Assembly (NCBI GenBank): GCA_024743075.1
Contig: JANSXG010000015.1
Span: forward strand, 1-35,654
Direction of reading: 5' to 3'
Source of the DNA: a bacterium
GTDB lineage: Bacteria > Planctomycetota > Phycisphaerae > Phycisphaerales > UBA1924
DNA length: 35,654 bases
The notes beneath the pieces were generated by a model. It was given only the letters and a program-made list of their open reading frames with translations. It ran no database searches and was not told the DNA's origin. Position numbers and translations under genes: made by a program. Positions 1 to 7,823 of the stretch are shown here, one piece after another (position 1 is the first letter of the stretch; every line of letters begins with the position of its first letter).

Positions 1-143
1 CACGCGAGGTTTGGCTCGCTCGCGGATCGTGCCGCTGTGGCTGTCCGCACATGGGACAGAACGCATTCTGGTTCGAGATTTCTGTTCCGCAGTGCGTGCA
101 GTACACCCGAGGTCTCCATGGCGCCGGGAGGGGCCGGGGTATA

Positions 144-614
144 GTGGGCGTTCCGGTGACGCAACGCAAGAACAATCTGAAGATCGGCCAGCGATGCCTC
201 GCCGCGATCGTGCTGCTGATCGTGTGTGCCAGCGCGCTGGCGCTCCTCCGATGGAACCATCCCCACGACGTTTCGGCCATCCCGGAATGCCCCTCGCAAA
301 GCATCGCGGGCGTTTACTGCCCCGGCTGCGGATCGCTCCGCGCCACGCACCATCTGCTGAACGGGCGTGTTTCCGACTCACTGGCTCAGAACCCGTTGAC
401 CCTGCTTGTCGGCGTCCCGACGGCAGCCCTCGGCTTGATCGTGCTCGCGTGCTGGGCGCGCGGGCGGCCACTTCCGGCGTGGCTCGCGAGCCGCGGCGCA
501 TCGTGGACGCTCGTCGGCGCCGGAGCCATCCTGCTTCTGTTCGGTGTCGTCCGCAATATTGACGCGTCGTGGGCCGACCCGCTCAGGCCGGCCGACCAGA
601 GTCAGTCGGACTGA
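144..614 (+). CDS. DUF2752 family small membrane protein
   Basis: A 156-residue protein if translation starts at the GTG at 144, which follows a purine-rich GGGAGGGG at 126-133; an in-frame ATG at 51 would add 31 residues that do not look like protein sequence, and a GTG at 156 is another option. The family hallmark is visible: a CPGCG-type motif (YCPGCGSLRATHHLLNG) between the first and second hydrophobic segments. Three membrane segments can be seen (LAAIVLLIVCASALALL, LTLLVGVPTAALGLIVLACW, TLVGAGAILLLFGVV). DUF2752 proteins are small membrane proteins with a conserved Cys pair and no established biochemical role. The gene converges with the fatty acid transporter, with only four bases between the two stop codons. 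Family assignment is fairly firm; function is unknown. Confidence 0.8.
   Translation: MGVPVTQRKNNLKIGQRCLAAIVLLIVCASALALLRWNHPHDVSAIPECPSQSIAGVYCPGCGSLRATHHLLNGRVSDSLAQNPLTLLVGVPTAALGLIVLACWARGRPLPAWLASRGASWTLVGAGAILLLFGVVRNIDASWADPLRPADQSQSD
602..614. repeat. Short inverted repeat over the DUF2752 stop codon
   Basis: TCAGTC and GACTGA are perfect 6-bp complementary arms separated by one base, lying over the stop codon of the DUF2752 gene and next to the convergent transporter stop. There is no T-run, so it is not a standard intrinsic terminator. It may be chance. Confidence 0.25.
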
Positions 615-618
615 TCGC

Positions 619-2133
619 TCAAAACACGAGCAGGCAGAACACAATCCACACGATCGCGATGAGCATCAGGATCGCGGTGTAACCGACAATGTCCCGTGCT
701 CTCACGCCCGTGATCGCCAGCAGCGGCAGCGCCCAGAAGGGCTGGAGCATGTTCGTGACCTGATCGCCGTACGCGAGAGCCATGACCATCTTCGAGGGTT
801 CGACGCCCGCGGCGAGCGCAGACTCGATCACGATCGGTCCCTGCACGCCCCACTGCCCGCCTCCAGAGGGAACGAAAACGTTGACGATCGCGGCGCTGAA
901 GAAGGTGAGCACCGGGAGAGTGGTCTCGCTCGCGCCCTCCGACATCTTCTCGGCGATCATCGCGGTCAGGCCCGACGCCGCCATCATCGCGGCGATGCCG
1001 GCGTACAGCGGGAACTGGATGATTACGCCGGCGCAGCCCCTGGCGGCGTCTTCGATCGCGCGCATGTAGCTCATGGGCGACGCGTGGAGCGAGAGACCGA
1101 GCATGAACATCGTGAGGTTGAGTGTGTTGGGGGTGAGGCTTATCAGGCCTGAGACACGCTCGCCGTTCTCGTTCACACTGCCGCCGATCGGCACCCAGGA
1201 GCTGAACGCAGCGCCGAGGTCCCCCGCAACACCCGGCAGGTACTGCCCGAAGGCCCAGAGTCCGATCAGCAGCGCGAGCGCCCAGTTGACGATGGGTGTG
1301 TCCTCAAGGAGCCGGGGGATCGGCGCCTTGCGCTCTTCGGTGCGCGAGGGCGTGGTGTCGACATCATCGGGATCGAAGTCGGTTTCGGCGGACTTGCCGA
1401 CCGCGACGAAGTGGTCCATGGGCTCGATGTGATCATCGGTCGCCGAGGCCATGAAGTCGTCGGCGCTGCGACGCGAGCGCGGCATGAGCAGGGCCATCAC
1501 GATCGGACAGAGCAGCAGCAATCCGCCGGTGGTGACGAGGTTCAACGGGCTCAGCAGCGTCTGGTCGAGGGGGATCGGCGCGAGGCCGACGGCGGGATCG
1601 ATCACGTCGGCGAGGTCGGCGGCGGTGGTGACCTTGATCGGCGCGGTGCCGGAAAAACCGCCGTGCCAGACCATCATGCCGACATACCCCGCGGCGACGA
1701 GAACCGGATAGTGCACGCGGATTCCGCGACGGACCAAGACGCGACCGATGTCGCGGGCGAGCAGGGCCCCTGCGATGAGCCCGACAGCCCACTGGAAGAC
1801 GCCCAGGCAAACGGCGACCAGCGCGACCAGGGCCGCGGCCTGCGGTCCGGTCCTCGGCAGATGGGCGAGCACGCTCAGCACCCCGGATACCGGCCGGCTC
1901 GCGGCGATGGCGTGCCCGGTGACGAGGATCAGACACATCTGCATGCCGAAGCCGAGATATCGCCAGATGCCGTCGTCGGCGGCCCAGACCTCGGTGATCT
2001 CGGCGGGCGAACGCTCGGAGAACCCGATGGCCAGAGCGAACGTAACGAAGGTCAGAAGGATCGCCAGCACGAACGGATCGGGCGCGGTTGCCCGGAAGAA
2101 GGCGCTCAGACGTCTTCCGATGGATTCGAGCAT
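619..2133 (-). CDS. Short-chain fatty acid transporter, AtoE family
   Basis: A 504-residue polytopic inner-membrane protein. The N-terminus (MLESIGRRLSAFFRATAPDP, then a hydrophobic helix) matches the usual start of AtoE-type short-chain fatty acid transporters, so the ATG at 2133 is preferred; an ATG at 2148 would add five residues and one at 2271 would add an Arg-rich, non-family tail. Family-like stretches include GYVGMMVWHGGFSGTAP, a run of hydrophobic helices, and FVPSGGGQWGVQGP near the C-terminus. E. coli AtoE imports acetoacetate and butyrate for the ato pathway; here no ato enzymes are adjacent, so the substrate is inferred only from the family. A hydrophilic, acidic stretch of about 50 residues (SADDFMASATDDHIEPMDHF onward) forms a cytoplasmic loop. 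Confidence 0.88.
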   Translation of the reverse strand: MLESIGRRLSAFFRATAPDPFVLAILLTFVTFALAIGFSERSPAEITEVWAADDGIWRYLGFGMQMCLILVTGHAIAASRPVSGVLSVLAHLPRTGPQAAALVALVAVCLGVFQWAVGLIAGALLARDIGRVLVRRGIRVHYPVLVAAGYVGMMVWHGGFSGTAPIKVTTAADLADVIDPAVGLAPIPLDQTLLSPLNLVTTGGLLLLCPIVMALLMPRSRRSADDFMASATDDHIEPMDHFVAVGKSAETDFDPDDVDTTPSRTEERKAPIPRLLEDTPIVNWALALLIGLWAFGQYLPGVAGDLGAAFSSWVPIGGSVNENGERVSGLISLTPNTLNLTMFMLGLSLHASPMSYMRAIEDAARGCAGVIIQFPLYAGIAAMMAASGLTAMIAEKMSEGASETTLPVLTFFSAAIVNVFVPSGGGQWGVQGPIVIESALAAGVEPSKMVMALAYGDQVTNMLQPFWALPLLAITGVRARDIVGYTAILMLIAIVWIVFCLLVF

Positions 2134-2280
2134 GGAGTCAGGATACATGCCCCATCGATCGCTGCCCTCGACCTCGTGTTCGCTGGATGGAGCCTCCCGA
2201 TCCGACCGACATGCTCTAGGGGCGTGCGGTACCTTGTACCGGTGAACCTCAACCGACCCGCCCGGGAGCAAAACCGAACG

Positions 2281-3321
2281 ATGAGCGAGCCAACCCAGCC
2301 CTCCAAGCCGAAGATCGCCAGCCTGCTCCGCGGCGCCCTGCTCGCGTCCGTGATCGCGGCTGCCGGCGGCTGCACGTGGGGCACGGGCGACTCTTCAGCG
2401 CAGACGAGGGCCGAACGCCGGGACGCCGAGCAGTTCCGGGAGACAGACGCCGTCTCGGACGCCCAACGGGCTCGGGACGCGGGCGACGACGAGACGGCCC
2501 TGGCGCTCCTGGAGCAGGCGATCGCGCGGAACCCGGAACTGACTGTTGCCCACCTCGAAATGGGTGATATCCTCCGCGACCGAGGCGACCTGGTCTCCGC
2601 GGAGCGGTCGTTCGGACGGGCGGCCAACCTCGAACCTCGAAACTTCGACGCACAGTTCAACCACGCCGATGTGCTTCACGCCCTCGGGCGCGTGGTTGAC
2701 GCGATCCGGGTCTACCTCCGGGCGTTGGCGATCCGACCGAACGACGCTGAGGCCAATCGCGGTCTCGCCGCGGCGTACCTGGAACAGGACCGGCCGGACT
2801 GGGCGCTTCCCTACGCCGAAGCGGCGGTGAGGGCCGCTCCGCAGGACGGCACCGCGCGGGCGAACCTCGGCGCGACCTACAGCCTGCTCGATCGCCACGA
2901 AGAGGCGATTCAGGAGTACGAGACCGCCGCGGAACTGATGGAACTGACTCCGGATCTGCTCCTGAACTGGGCGAACAGCCTCGGTTCGATCGAGCGGTAC
3001 ACGGAGATGATCAACACGCTGGATGCCGCGATCGCGATCGAAGCGAATGCGACGGCGTACGAGCGTTTGGGCTTCGCCTACTTCAAACTGCGTCGGTACG
3101 ACCGCGCGACGGAGATGTTCCGCAGCGCGCTCGACCTCGACCAGCGCCACTATCCGGCCCTGAACGGGCTCGGCGTGGTGCTCCTGAACGATTACGTTCA
3201 GGGCGGGCGACGCGATGATGCCCTTCGCATCGAGGCGCTGAGCCTGCTGCGCCGTTCGCTCCGGATCAACTCCAACCAGCCGGCGTTCGTGCAGCTCGTC
3301 TCGACCTACGAACGCGGTTGA
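2281..3321 (+). CDS. TPR-repeat lipoprotein
   Basis: A 346-residue protein starting at the ATG at 2281. After a short hydrophilic leader there is a hydrophobic segment (LLRGALLASVIAAAGG) followed by Cys, which reads as a lipoprotein signal with a relaxed lipobox (AGGC). The rest is helical tetratricopeptide repeats, roughly seven, for example ALALLEQAIARNPELTVAHLEMG, SAERSFGRAANLEPRNFDAQ and ATEMFRSALDLDQRHYPALN. TPR domains are protein-protein interaction scaffolds; in this setting it would sit on the periplasmic side of a membrane. It converges with the secreted protein downstream, with three bases between the stops. Upstream extension of the frame (back to 1411) lies antisense to the transporter and is not coding. 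The partner is unknown. Confidence 0.85.
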   Translation: MSEPTQPSKPKIASLLRGALLASVIAAAGGCTWGTGDSSAQTRAERRDAEQFRETDAVSDAQRARDAGDDETALALLEQAIARNPELTVAHLEMGDILRDRGDLVSAERSFGRAANLEPRNFDAQFNHADVLHALGRVVDAIRVYLRALAIRPNDAEANRGLAAAYLEQDRPDWALPYAEAAVRAAPQDGTARANLGATYSLLDRHEEAIQEYETAAELMELTPDLLLNWANSLGSIERYTEMINTLDAAIAIEANATAYERLGFAYFKLRRYDRATEMFRSALDLDQRHYPALNGLGVVLLNDYVQGGRRDDALRIEALSLLRRSLRINSNQPAFVQLVSTYERG

Positions 3322-3324
3322 GCG

Positions 3325-3897
3325 TCATTCGCCTTCGGGCGCGCTCAGGTTCTTCATGTGTTCGACCTTGAAGGACTCGGGAGCGAGTTTGCCGTTGATG
3401 TACGCGCCGCCCGGTGCCGCCTGATACACCTCGATCGAGATCTGACTGATCGGCATCGGGATGCCATCGATCTGCGGGCGATCACTGAACGTCAGCGACG
3501 CGATGACCATGAGCGGAATGCCCTCCTCAACGTGAGCGAGCGGCTGCGTGTCGTCGGAGCGGCCACCGGCCATCGCGAGCATCGCCCGGTGGGTCGGGTG
3601 GTTGTACCAACGCCTCGCGGCTTCGGCGTCCTCGAACCACGCGAAGATCGAGTTCTTGCCTGAGGACATCTGCCCGGCGTCGACGCCAAGGCAGCCGTCG
3701 ACGGTCTTGAGCGAGTTGATCAGGATCTGGCCCATGCCGGCGGCACCGCCGGGCTGCTGGGGTTGTTCGGTCGGTTGATCCGCGGGCTGCTCGGTCGGCT
3801 GGGCCTGGGCGGCGCCGCTGGCGAGCGTGGCAAACCCGGCCGCTCCGGCGATCGCGCCGGCGCCGAGCAGGGTGATGACGGACAGGGTCTGACGCAT
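3325..3897 (-). CDS. Secreted protein with possible ABM-type domain
   Basis: A 190-residue protein with a signal peptide (MRQTLSVITLLGAGAIAGAAGFATLASGAAQA, likely cleavage after AQA), then a Gln/Pro-rich linker of about 20 residues (QPTEQPADQPTEQPQQPGG). The mature part contains WFEDAEAARRWYNHPTHRAML, which resembles the helix and loop of antibiotic-biosynthesis-monooxygenase-like or other dimeric alpha/beta-barrel domains. That resemblance is weak and no catalytic residues can be assigned. The GC-rich linker suggests export through the Sec pathway and a periplasmic or extracellular place. It is divergent from queF, with 138 bases between the two starts. I see a real gene and a real signal peptide; the function is not established. 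Confidence 0.75.
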   Translation of the reverse strand: MRQTLSVITLLGAGAIAGAAGFATLASGAAQAQPTEQPADQPTEQPQQPGGAAGMGQILINSLKTVDGCLGVDAGQMSSGKNSIFAWFEDAEAARRWYNHPTHRAMLAMAGGRSDDTQPLAHVEEGIPLMVIASLTFSDRPQIDGIPMPISQISIEVYQAAPGGAYINGKLAPESFKVEHMKNLSAPEGE

Positions 3898-3962
3898 GGC
3901 TCTTCCTCCTCATTGGACTTGGATGCAGGATACCCCTTCTGAGACGGTCCCCGCGGATTTCC

Positions 3963-3977
3963 AGACCTGACAGGTCT
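3963..3977. repeat. Inverted repeat between divergent genes
   Basis: AGACCT and AGGTCT form perfect 6-bp arms around GAC, flanked further out by CGCG on both sides (3952-3955 and 3978-3981). It lies in the 138-bp region between the secreted protein gene and queF. It could be an operator or a stem-loop in the queF leader. I looked for the A-rich tail and pseudoknot of a preQ1 riboswitch here and did not see one. Confidence 0.3.
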
Positions 3978-4035
3978 CGCGAAGCGGGCTATCGTTGCCG
4001 CCCCACTGTCCCGAGTCAGAGAGGAATCCCTCACG

Positions 4036-4419
4036 ATGCCCGATACCAGCCTGCTCGAGTGCTTTGAAACCCCCGGCGAGGTGCCGTTCGTGATCGAACA
4101 CACCTCCGAGGAGTTCACCAGCGTTTGCCCGAAGACCGGTCACCCCGACTTCGGCGATGTGACCGTCCGCTACGTGCCCCGCGCAAAGGCCGACGGTGGC
4201 GTGTGCGTTGAGCTCAAGTCGCTGAAGTTGTACTACCAGAGCTTTCGCAACGAGGGCATCTTCTACGAGGCGGTGACCAACACCATCCGCGACCACCTCG
4301 TGGACCTGATGAACCCGGTCTGGCTGCAGATCATCACGAACTGGAAGGGCCGCGGCGGGATCCGCAGCGTGATCCGGGCCGACCACGGCGACATCCCGGC
4401 CGAGTACCGGGGGCGCTGA
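4036..4419 (+). CDS. queF: NADPH-dependent 7-cyano-7-deazaguanine reductase QueF
   Basis: A 127-residue type I QueF. It reduces the nitrile preQ0 to the aminomethyl compound preQ1, using NADPH, in the pathway to the tRNA nucleoside queuosine. The catalytic Cys is at residue 31 in FTSVCPKTGHPDFG, with the catalytic Asp at residue 38; the QueF motif E-L-K-S-L-K-L-Y begins at Glu59. The C-terminal signature FYEAVTNTIRDHLVDLMNP and the Arg-rich region after WKGRGG fit the unimodular form, which is the usual length. A weak ribosome site (GAGAGGAAT) lies 12 bases before the ATG. The rdgB start follows its stop by a single base, so the two are very likely co-transcribed and translationally coupled. 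Confidence 0.96.
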   Translation: MPDTSLLECFETPGEVPFVIEHTSEEFTSVCPKTGHPDFGDVTVRYVPRAKADGGVCVELKSLKLYYQSFRNEGIFYEAVTNTIRDHLVDLMNPVWLQIITNWKGRGGIRSVIRADHGDIPAEYRGR

Positions 4420-4420
4420 G

Positions 4421-5065
4421 ATGGCCGAAGCGACCGGAAAACTGCTCATCGCTACTGGAAACCCGAAGAAGATCGAAGAGATCCGGGCGATCCTCGCGCC
4501 GCTCGGCATCGACGCGATCGGACTGGATCAACTCGACGGCGACTTCCCGGAGCCGGTGGAGGATGGTGAGACCTTCGAGGCCAACGCCGCGAAGAAGGCC
4601 CTGCATTACGCCAAACTGACCGGACGGACCTGCGTCGCCGACGACAGCGGGCTTGAGGTCGATGCGCTCGGCGGCCGTCCCGGCGTGTTCTCGGCCCGGT
4701 ACGCCGGCGTCGACGGTCCGCGTGAGGCCCGCGACGAAGCCAACAATGCCAAGTTGCTGGAAGAGATGGGGTCGGTCCCGGACTACGAGCGGAGCGCCCG
4801 GTTCGTGTGCGCCATCGCGGTGGCCCACCCGCAGGCGGGCATCCTGATCCGCACACGCGGCACCTTCGGGGGAACAATCGCCCACGAGGCGCGCGGCACG
4901 AACGGCTTCGGGTACGACCCCCTGCTCCGGCTCGACGACGGCCGACACTCCGCCGCACTGTCGCCGGAGGAGAAGCACGCGCTCAGCCATCGGGGGCAGG
5001 CGGTGAGGGCCATGGCCTCGCGCCTGGAACAGCTCGTCGCGTCCAACGAGCGTCTGCTCGCCTGA
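4421..5065 (+). CDS. rdgB: XTP/dITP pyrophosphatase, RdgB/HAM1 family
   Basis: A 214-residue nucleoside-triphosphate pyrophosphatase that hydrolyses non-canonical purine nucleotides (ITP, dITP, XTP) to monophosphates and pyrophosphate, keeping them out of DNA and RNA. Family motifs are clear: LLIATGNPKKIEEIRAIL near the N-terminus (substrate binding), TCVADDSGLEVDALGGRPGV in the middle (metal and base binding, with the catalytic Asp in DDSG), the SARYAG segment, and GTNGFGYDPLL followed by SHRGQAVRAM at the C-terminus. Length is slightly above the usual 195-205 residues. The ATG at 4421 is one base from the queF stop. A stem-loop plus T-run overlaps its own stop codon and could end the transcript. 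Confidence 0.96.
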   Translation: MAEATGKLLIATGNPKKIEEIRAILAPLGIDAIGLDQLDGDFPEPVEDGETFEANAAKKALHYAKLTGRTCVADDSGLEVDALGGRPGVFSARYAGVDGPREARDEANNAKLLEEMGSVPDYERSARFVCAIAVAHPQAGILIRTRGTFGGTIAHEARGTNGFGYDPLLRLDDGRHSAALSPEEKHALSHRGQAVRAMASRLEQLVASNERLLA

Positions 5066-5080
5066 GCGAGCGGGGCTTTT
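5056..5080 (+). terminator. Probable intrinsic terminator overlapping the rdgB stop
   Basis: GCTCGC (5056-5061) and GCGAGC (5066-5071) are perfect arms around a CTGA loop that contains the rdgB TGA; GGGGC and TTTTT follow. The T-run begins five bases after the stem, so it is a somewhat loose terminator. It separates rdgB from the convergent serA. Confidence 0.5.
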
Positions 5081-6340
5081 TCACCAGATTGTGCGGACGC
5101 GGATCGTGCCGCTGACGGCGCGGAGTTCTGCGAGCAGATCCGATTCCTGCACGTCTTCGCGCGGCTGCACATCCAGCACCGCATAGCCGTGGCGCGCATC
5201 GGACTGCAGGTAGCTCGCGGCGATGTTGATGCCCTTGCCCGCGATCACCGAGTGCAGCGCGCCGAGAACGCCCGGCTCGTTGCGATGGAAGTGCACGATG
5301 CGGTGATGATCACCGTGCAGCGAGGGCAGGTCCACCTCCGGCACGTTGACCGCCGTCGCGGTTGCGCCCTCGTTCATCAGCCGAACGAGCTTGGTCCCGA
5401 CCTCGACGGCGATGTTCTCCTGCGCCTCGATCGTGCTCCCGCCGATGTGCGGCGTGAGGATCACGTTCGGCAGTCCCGCCAGCGGTGACTCGAAGGGCGT
5501 GTCGTTGTCGCGCGGCTCTTCGGGGAACACATCGACCGCCGCACCGCCGAGGTGGCCGGACTCGATCGCTCTGCGCAACGCGTTCAGATCGACCACGGTG
5601 CCGCGAGCGTTGTTGATGAGGTGGGCGCCGGGCTTCATCATGGCCAGTTCGCGTTCGCCGATGAGCTCACGCGTGGTGGCGGCGTCCGGGACATGCAGCG
5701 TGACGCAGTCCGACTGTGCAAGCAGCTCATCAAGCGATTCAACCATCACTGCGTTGCCAAGCGAAAGCGTGTTCGCGGTGTCGTAGAACAGGACGCGCAT
5801 GCCCATCGCCTCGGCCAGCACCGAGACCTGCGATCCGATCCGCCCGTAGCCGACGATACCGAGCGTTCGACCGCGCACTTCGTGCGAACCCGATGCGGAC
5901 TTCTGCCAGCGCCCCGCGTGCAGCGAAGACGAGCGCTCGAACAGACGCCGGTGCAGCGCGATCACCTCGCAGATGACCTTCTCGGCGACCGAGCGAGTGT
6001 TCGAGAACGGAGCGTTGAACACCGCGACGCCCGTGGAAGCCGCGGCGTCGAGGTCGACCTGATTGGTCCCGATGCAGAAGCAGCCGACCGACCAGAGCTT
6101 GGGGCAGGCCTCGAAGAACTCGCGCGTCAACTGGGTCTTGGATCGGATGCCGATCATGCGGGCGTCGGCCGCCAGCTCGATGAGTTGCTCACCGCTGGGG
6201 GCGCCGGCGTGCGACTCCACGGTAAACCCGGCACCATCGAGCAATTCAACGGCCCGCTGGTGGATGTTCTCGAGCAGCACGACCTTGATCGCGTGCAGCG
6301 GGATCGAGGTCTGGGGCGAAAAGAGTTCCTGGGGGGGCAT
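5081..6340 (-). CDS. serA: D-3-phosphoglycerate dehydrogenase
   Basis: A 419-residue enzyme catalysing the first committed step of serine synthesis, NAD-dependent oxidation of 3-phosphoglycerate to 3-phosphohydroxypyruvate, in the cytosol. The start is taken at the ATG at 6340 (MPPQELFSP); an upstream ATG at 6376 would add 12 residues. The Rossmann motif GIVGYGRIGSQV is clear, as are the catalytic Arg (NNARGTVVD), Glu (FPEEPRDND) and His (TPHIGGSTIEAQ) positions. The C-terminal approximately 75 residues form an ACT regulatory domain (HRIVHFHRNEPGVLGALHSV, GINIAASYLQSD). The length and lack of a large intervening domain match the E. coli-type SerA, in which serine binds the ACT domain and inhibits the enzyme. 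It could be co-transcribed with the amidohydrolase genes upstream, with 60 bases between. Confidence 0.94.
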   Translation of the reverse strand: MPPQELFSPQTSIPLHAIKVVLLENIHQRAVELLDGAGFTVESHAGAPSGEQLIELAADARMIGIRSKTQLTREFFEACPKLWSVGCFCIGTNQVDLDAAASTGVAVFNAPFSNTRSVAEKVICEVIALHRRLFERSSSLHAGRWQKSASGSHEVRGRTLGIVGYGRIGSQVSVLAEAMGMRVLFYDTANTLSLGNAVMVESLDELLAQSDCVTLHVPDAATTRELIGERELAMMKPGAHLINNARGTVVDLNALRRAIESGHLGGAAVDVFPEEPRDNDTPFESPLAGLPNVILTPHIGGSTIEAQENIAVEVGTKLVRLMNEGATATAVNVPEVDLPSLHGDHHRIVHFHRNEPGVLGALHSVIAGKGINIAASYLQSDARHGYAVLDVQPREDVQESDLLAELRAVSGTIRVRTIW

Positions 6341-6400
6341 GGTGCGTCCTGCGATGCAAAGGCAGATGAGGCGCACACCTTACCAGAGCCCGGTGGACGC

Positions 6401-7771
6401 TCACTCCGGCTCGTCGGCACCCTCATCTTCATCGAGCAGCCCGAGCTGGCGGTACTTCTCGAGGTACTTCTCGGTCAGGATCTTCTGCTTGTCGGCCAGG
6501 CTGATCCGGCGACCGTCGATGAAGGCGATCCAGGTCTGCGTGGTCACTTCCATGGGGTTGCCGTCGGTCACGATGAGCGTCGCCGCCTTGCCTTCTTCGA
6601 TGGAACCGATCCGGTCGGCCACGCCGAGCAGTTCGGCAGCCGAAAGCGTGATCGCCCTGATGCCGGCTTCCGGGTCGAGGCCGTAGGCCACGGCAGTGCC
6701 GGCGTTGTGGGCGAGGTTCCGCTCGTGGGCGGTCTCCTCGCCGCTGGCGAGGCACCAGCGCACGCCCGCCGCTTCCAGACGCGACGGCAGGGTGAACGGC
6801 TCGTCGTAGAAGTCGTCGCGATCACCGGGCAGGCGGTGCACGCCGTCGACGATGACACCAACATCCTTCGCCTTGAGCAGGTCAGCGCACATCGCGGCGT
6901 CGCGACCGCCAACGATGATCGCCTTCAGCCCGCGACCGGACGCCCATTCGACCGCGCTCTCGATCTGCTGGACCTCGTTCGCACGGATGTACACAGGCTT
7001 CTCGCCGCGGAGCGCGGGCGCCATCGCGTCGTAGCGGATGTCGGTCGGCACCGAGTCATCGGCGGCTTTCGCGTCGAGGTACGACGCGGCGCTCGTGAAG
7101 AACTCGTCGATCTCACGCAGGCGACGCTCGGCCCGCTCGATCTGCTCCTCGCGCGGCGTGGTGACCCACCACGCGCTCGACGGGCGCACGCTCGGCCAGT
7201 TCACGACCAGCCCGGCGTCCTGCTCGATCGCGAGGTCCTCCCAGGTCCAGCCGTCCATGCGGATGACCGCGGCGCGACCGGTAATGTTGCCGCCCTGCGG
7301 GAGCACGCCGACGGTCATGATGCCGGCTGATCGCGTGACGGGGATGATCGTCGAGTCCGGGTTGACGCTGACGATCGCTCGCGCTTCGGGCGTGAACTCA
7401 CCAACCTCGGAGTAGTCCAGAGTCGCGCGGACGGAACTGATCTCTGTGAGGCCGATGATGGTGTTCGCACCGATCAGCCCCGGGTAGATGTGCATCCCGT
7501 CGGGCAACTCGATGACTTCGACATCCTCGGTCAGCCGCATGCGCTGGAGCATCTCGGCGTCGCCGACGGTCGTGATCACACCGTCGTCGAACATGACCAT
7601 GCCGTTCTCGATCGTGCCGTTGGACACCGTGTGCACCGTGCCGACGAGGATGACCGGGTTGCTCTGGGGCGGAGCCTTGATACCGAGGTCCTGGGCCCCG
7701 GTAACCGAGGTAAGCATCGAGACGCACGCCGCGGCGGCGAGGGTCTGGCAGACTGTAAGGAACTTCTTCAT
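6401..7771 (-). CDS. Secreted amidohydrolase-family protein lacking the HxH metal motif
   Basis: A 456-residue protein with a signal peptide (MKKFLTVCQTLAAAACVSML, cleavage probably near TGAQD). The start at 7771 is supported by GAAAGG 11 bases upstream and by the signal peptide. N- and C-terminal parts show the amidohydrolase composite beta domain (VGTVHTVSNGTIENGMVMFDDG; GSIEEGKAATLIVTDGNPM). Where active enzymes have PGLIDxHxH, this protein has IYPGLIGANTIIG (residues 96-107), so both metal-binding His are missing. The most likely roles are a structural or regulatory partner of the larger amidohydrolase encoded 52 bases upstream, or a pseudoenzyme. The fold assignment is strong; loss of activity is inferred from the missing ligands. 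Confidence 0.85.
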   Translation of the reverse strand: MKKFLTVCQTLAAAACVSMLTSVTGAQDLGIKAPPQSNPVILVGTVHTVSNGTIENGMVMFDDGVITTVGDAEMLQRMRLTEDVEVIELPDGMHIYPGLIGANTIIGLTEISSVRATLDYSEVGEFTPEARAIVSVNPDSTIIPVTRSAGIMTVGVLPQGGNITGRAAVIRMDGWTWEDLAIEQDAGLVVNWPSVRPSSAWWVTTPREEQIERAERRLREIDEFFTSAASYLDAKAADDSVPTDIRYDAMAPALRGEKPVYIRANEVQQIESAVEWASGRGLKAIIVGGRDAAMCADLLKAKDVGVIVDGVHRLPGDRDDFYDEPFTLPSRLEAAGVRWCLASGEETAHERNLAHNAGTAVAYGLDPEAGIRAITLSAAELLGVADRIGSIEEGKAATLIVTDGNPMEVTTQTWIAFIDGRRISLADKQKILTEKYLEKYRQLGLLDEDEGADEPE

Positions 7772-7823
7772 GATCGCGGGCCTTTCGGGCGCGGGTGCTT
7801 TGTGATTGATTGAGCGCGTGGCG

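Noticed and set aside
1-143. Coding sequence at the left edge
   Set aside because: A frame from 11 is open, but it is Arg/Pro-rich and antisense or out of frame with the DUF2752 gene. I see no supported gene in these bases.
1411-2280. N-terminal extension of the TPR lipoprotein
   Set aside because: It is antisense to the fatty acid transporter, Arg/Asp/Gly-rich, and would put the lipoprotein signal in the middle of the protein.
3898-4035. PreQ1 riboswitch before queF
   Set aside because: queF genes can be controlled in this way, but the expected stem, A-rich tail and C-rich pairing region are not visible. Only a simple 6-bp inverted repeat is present.
5552-7330. Open frame of 592 codons on the plus strand opposite serA and the small amidohydrolase
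   Set aside because: It runs across the junction of two well-supported minus-strand genes, with no family motifs.
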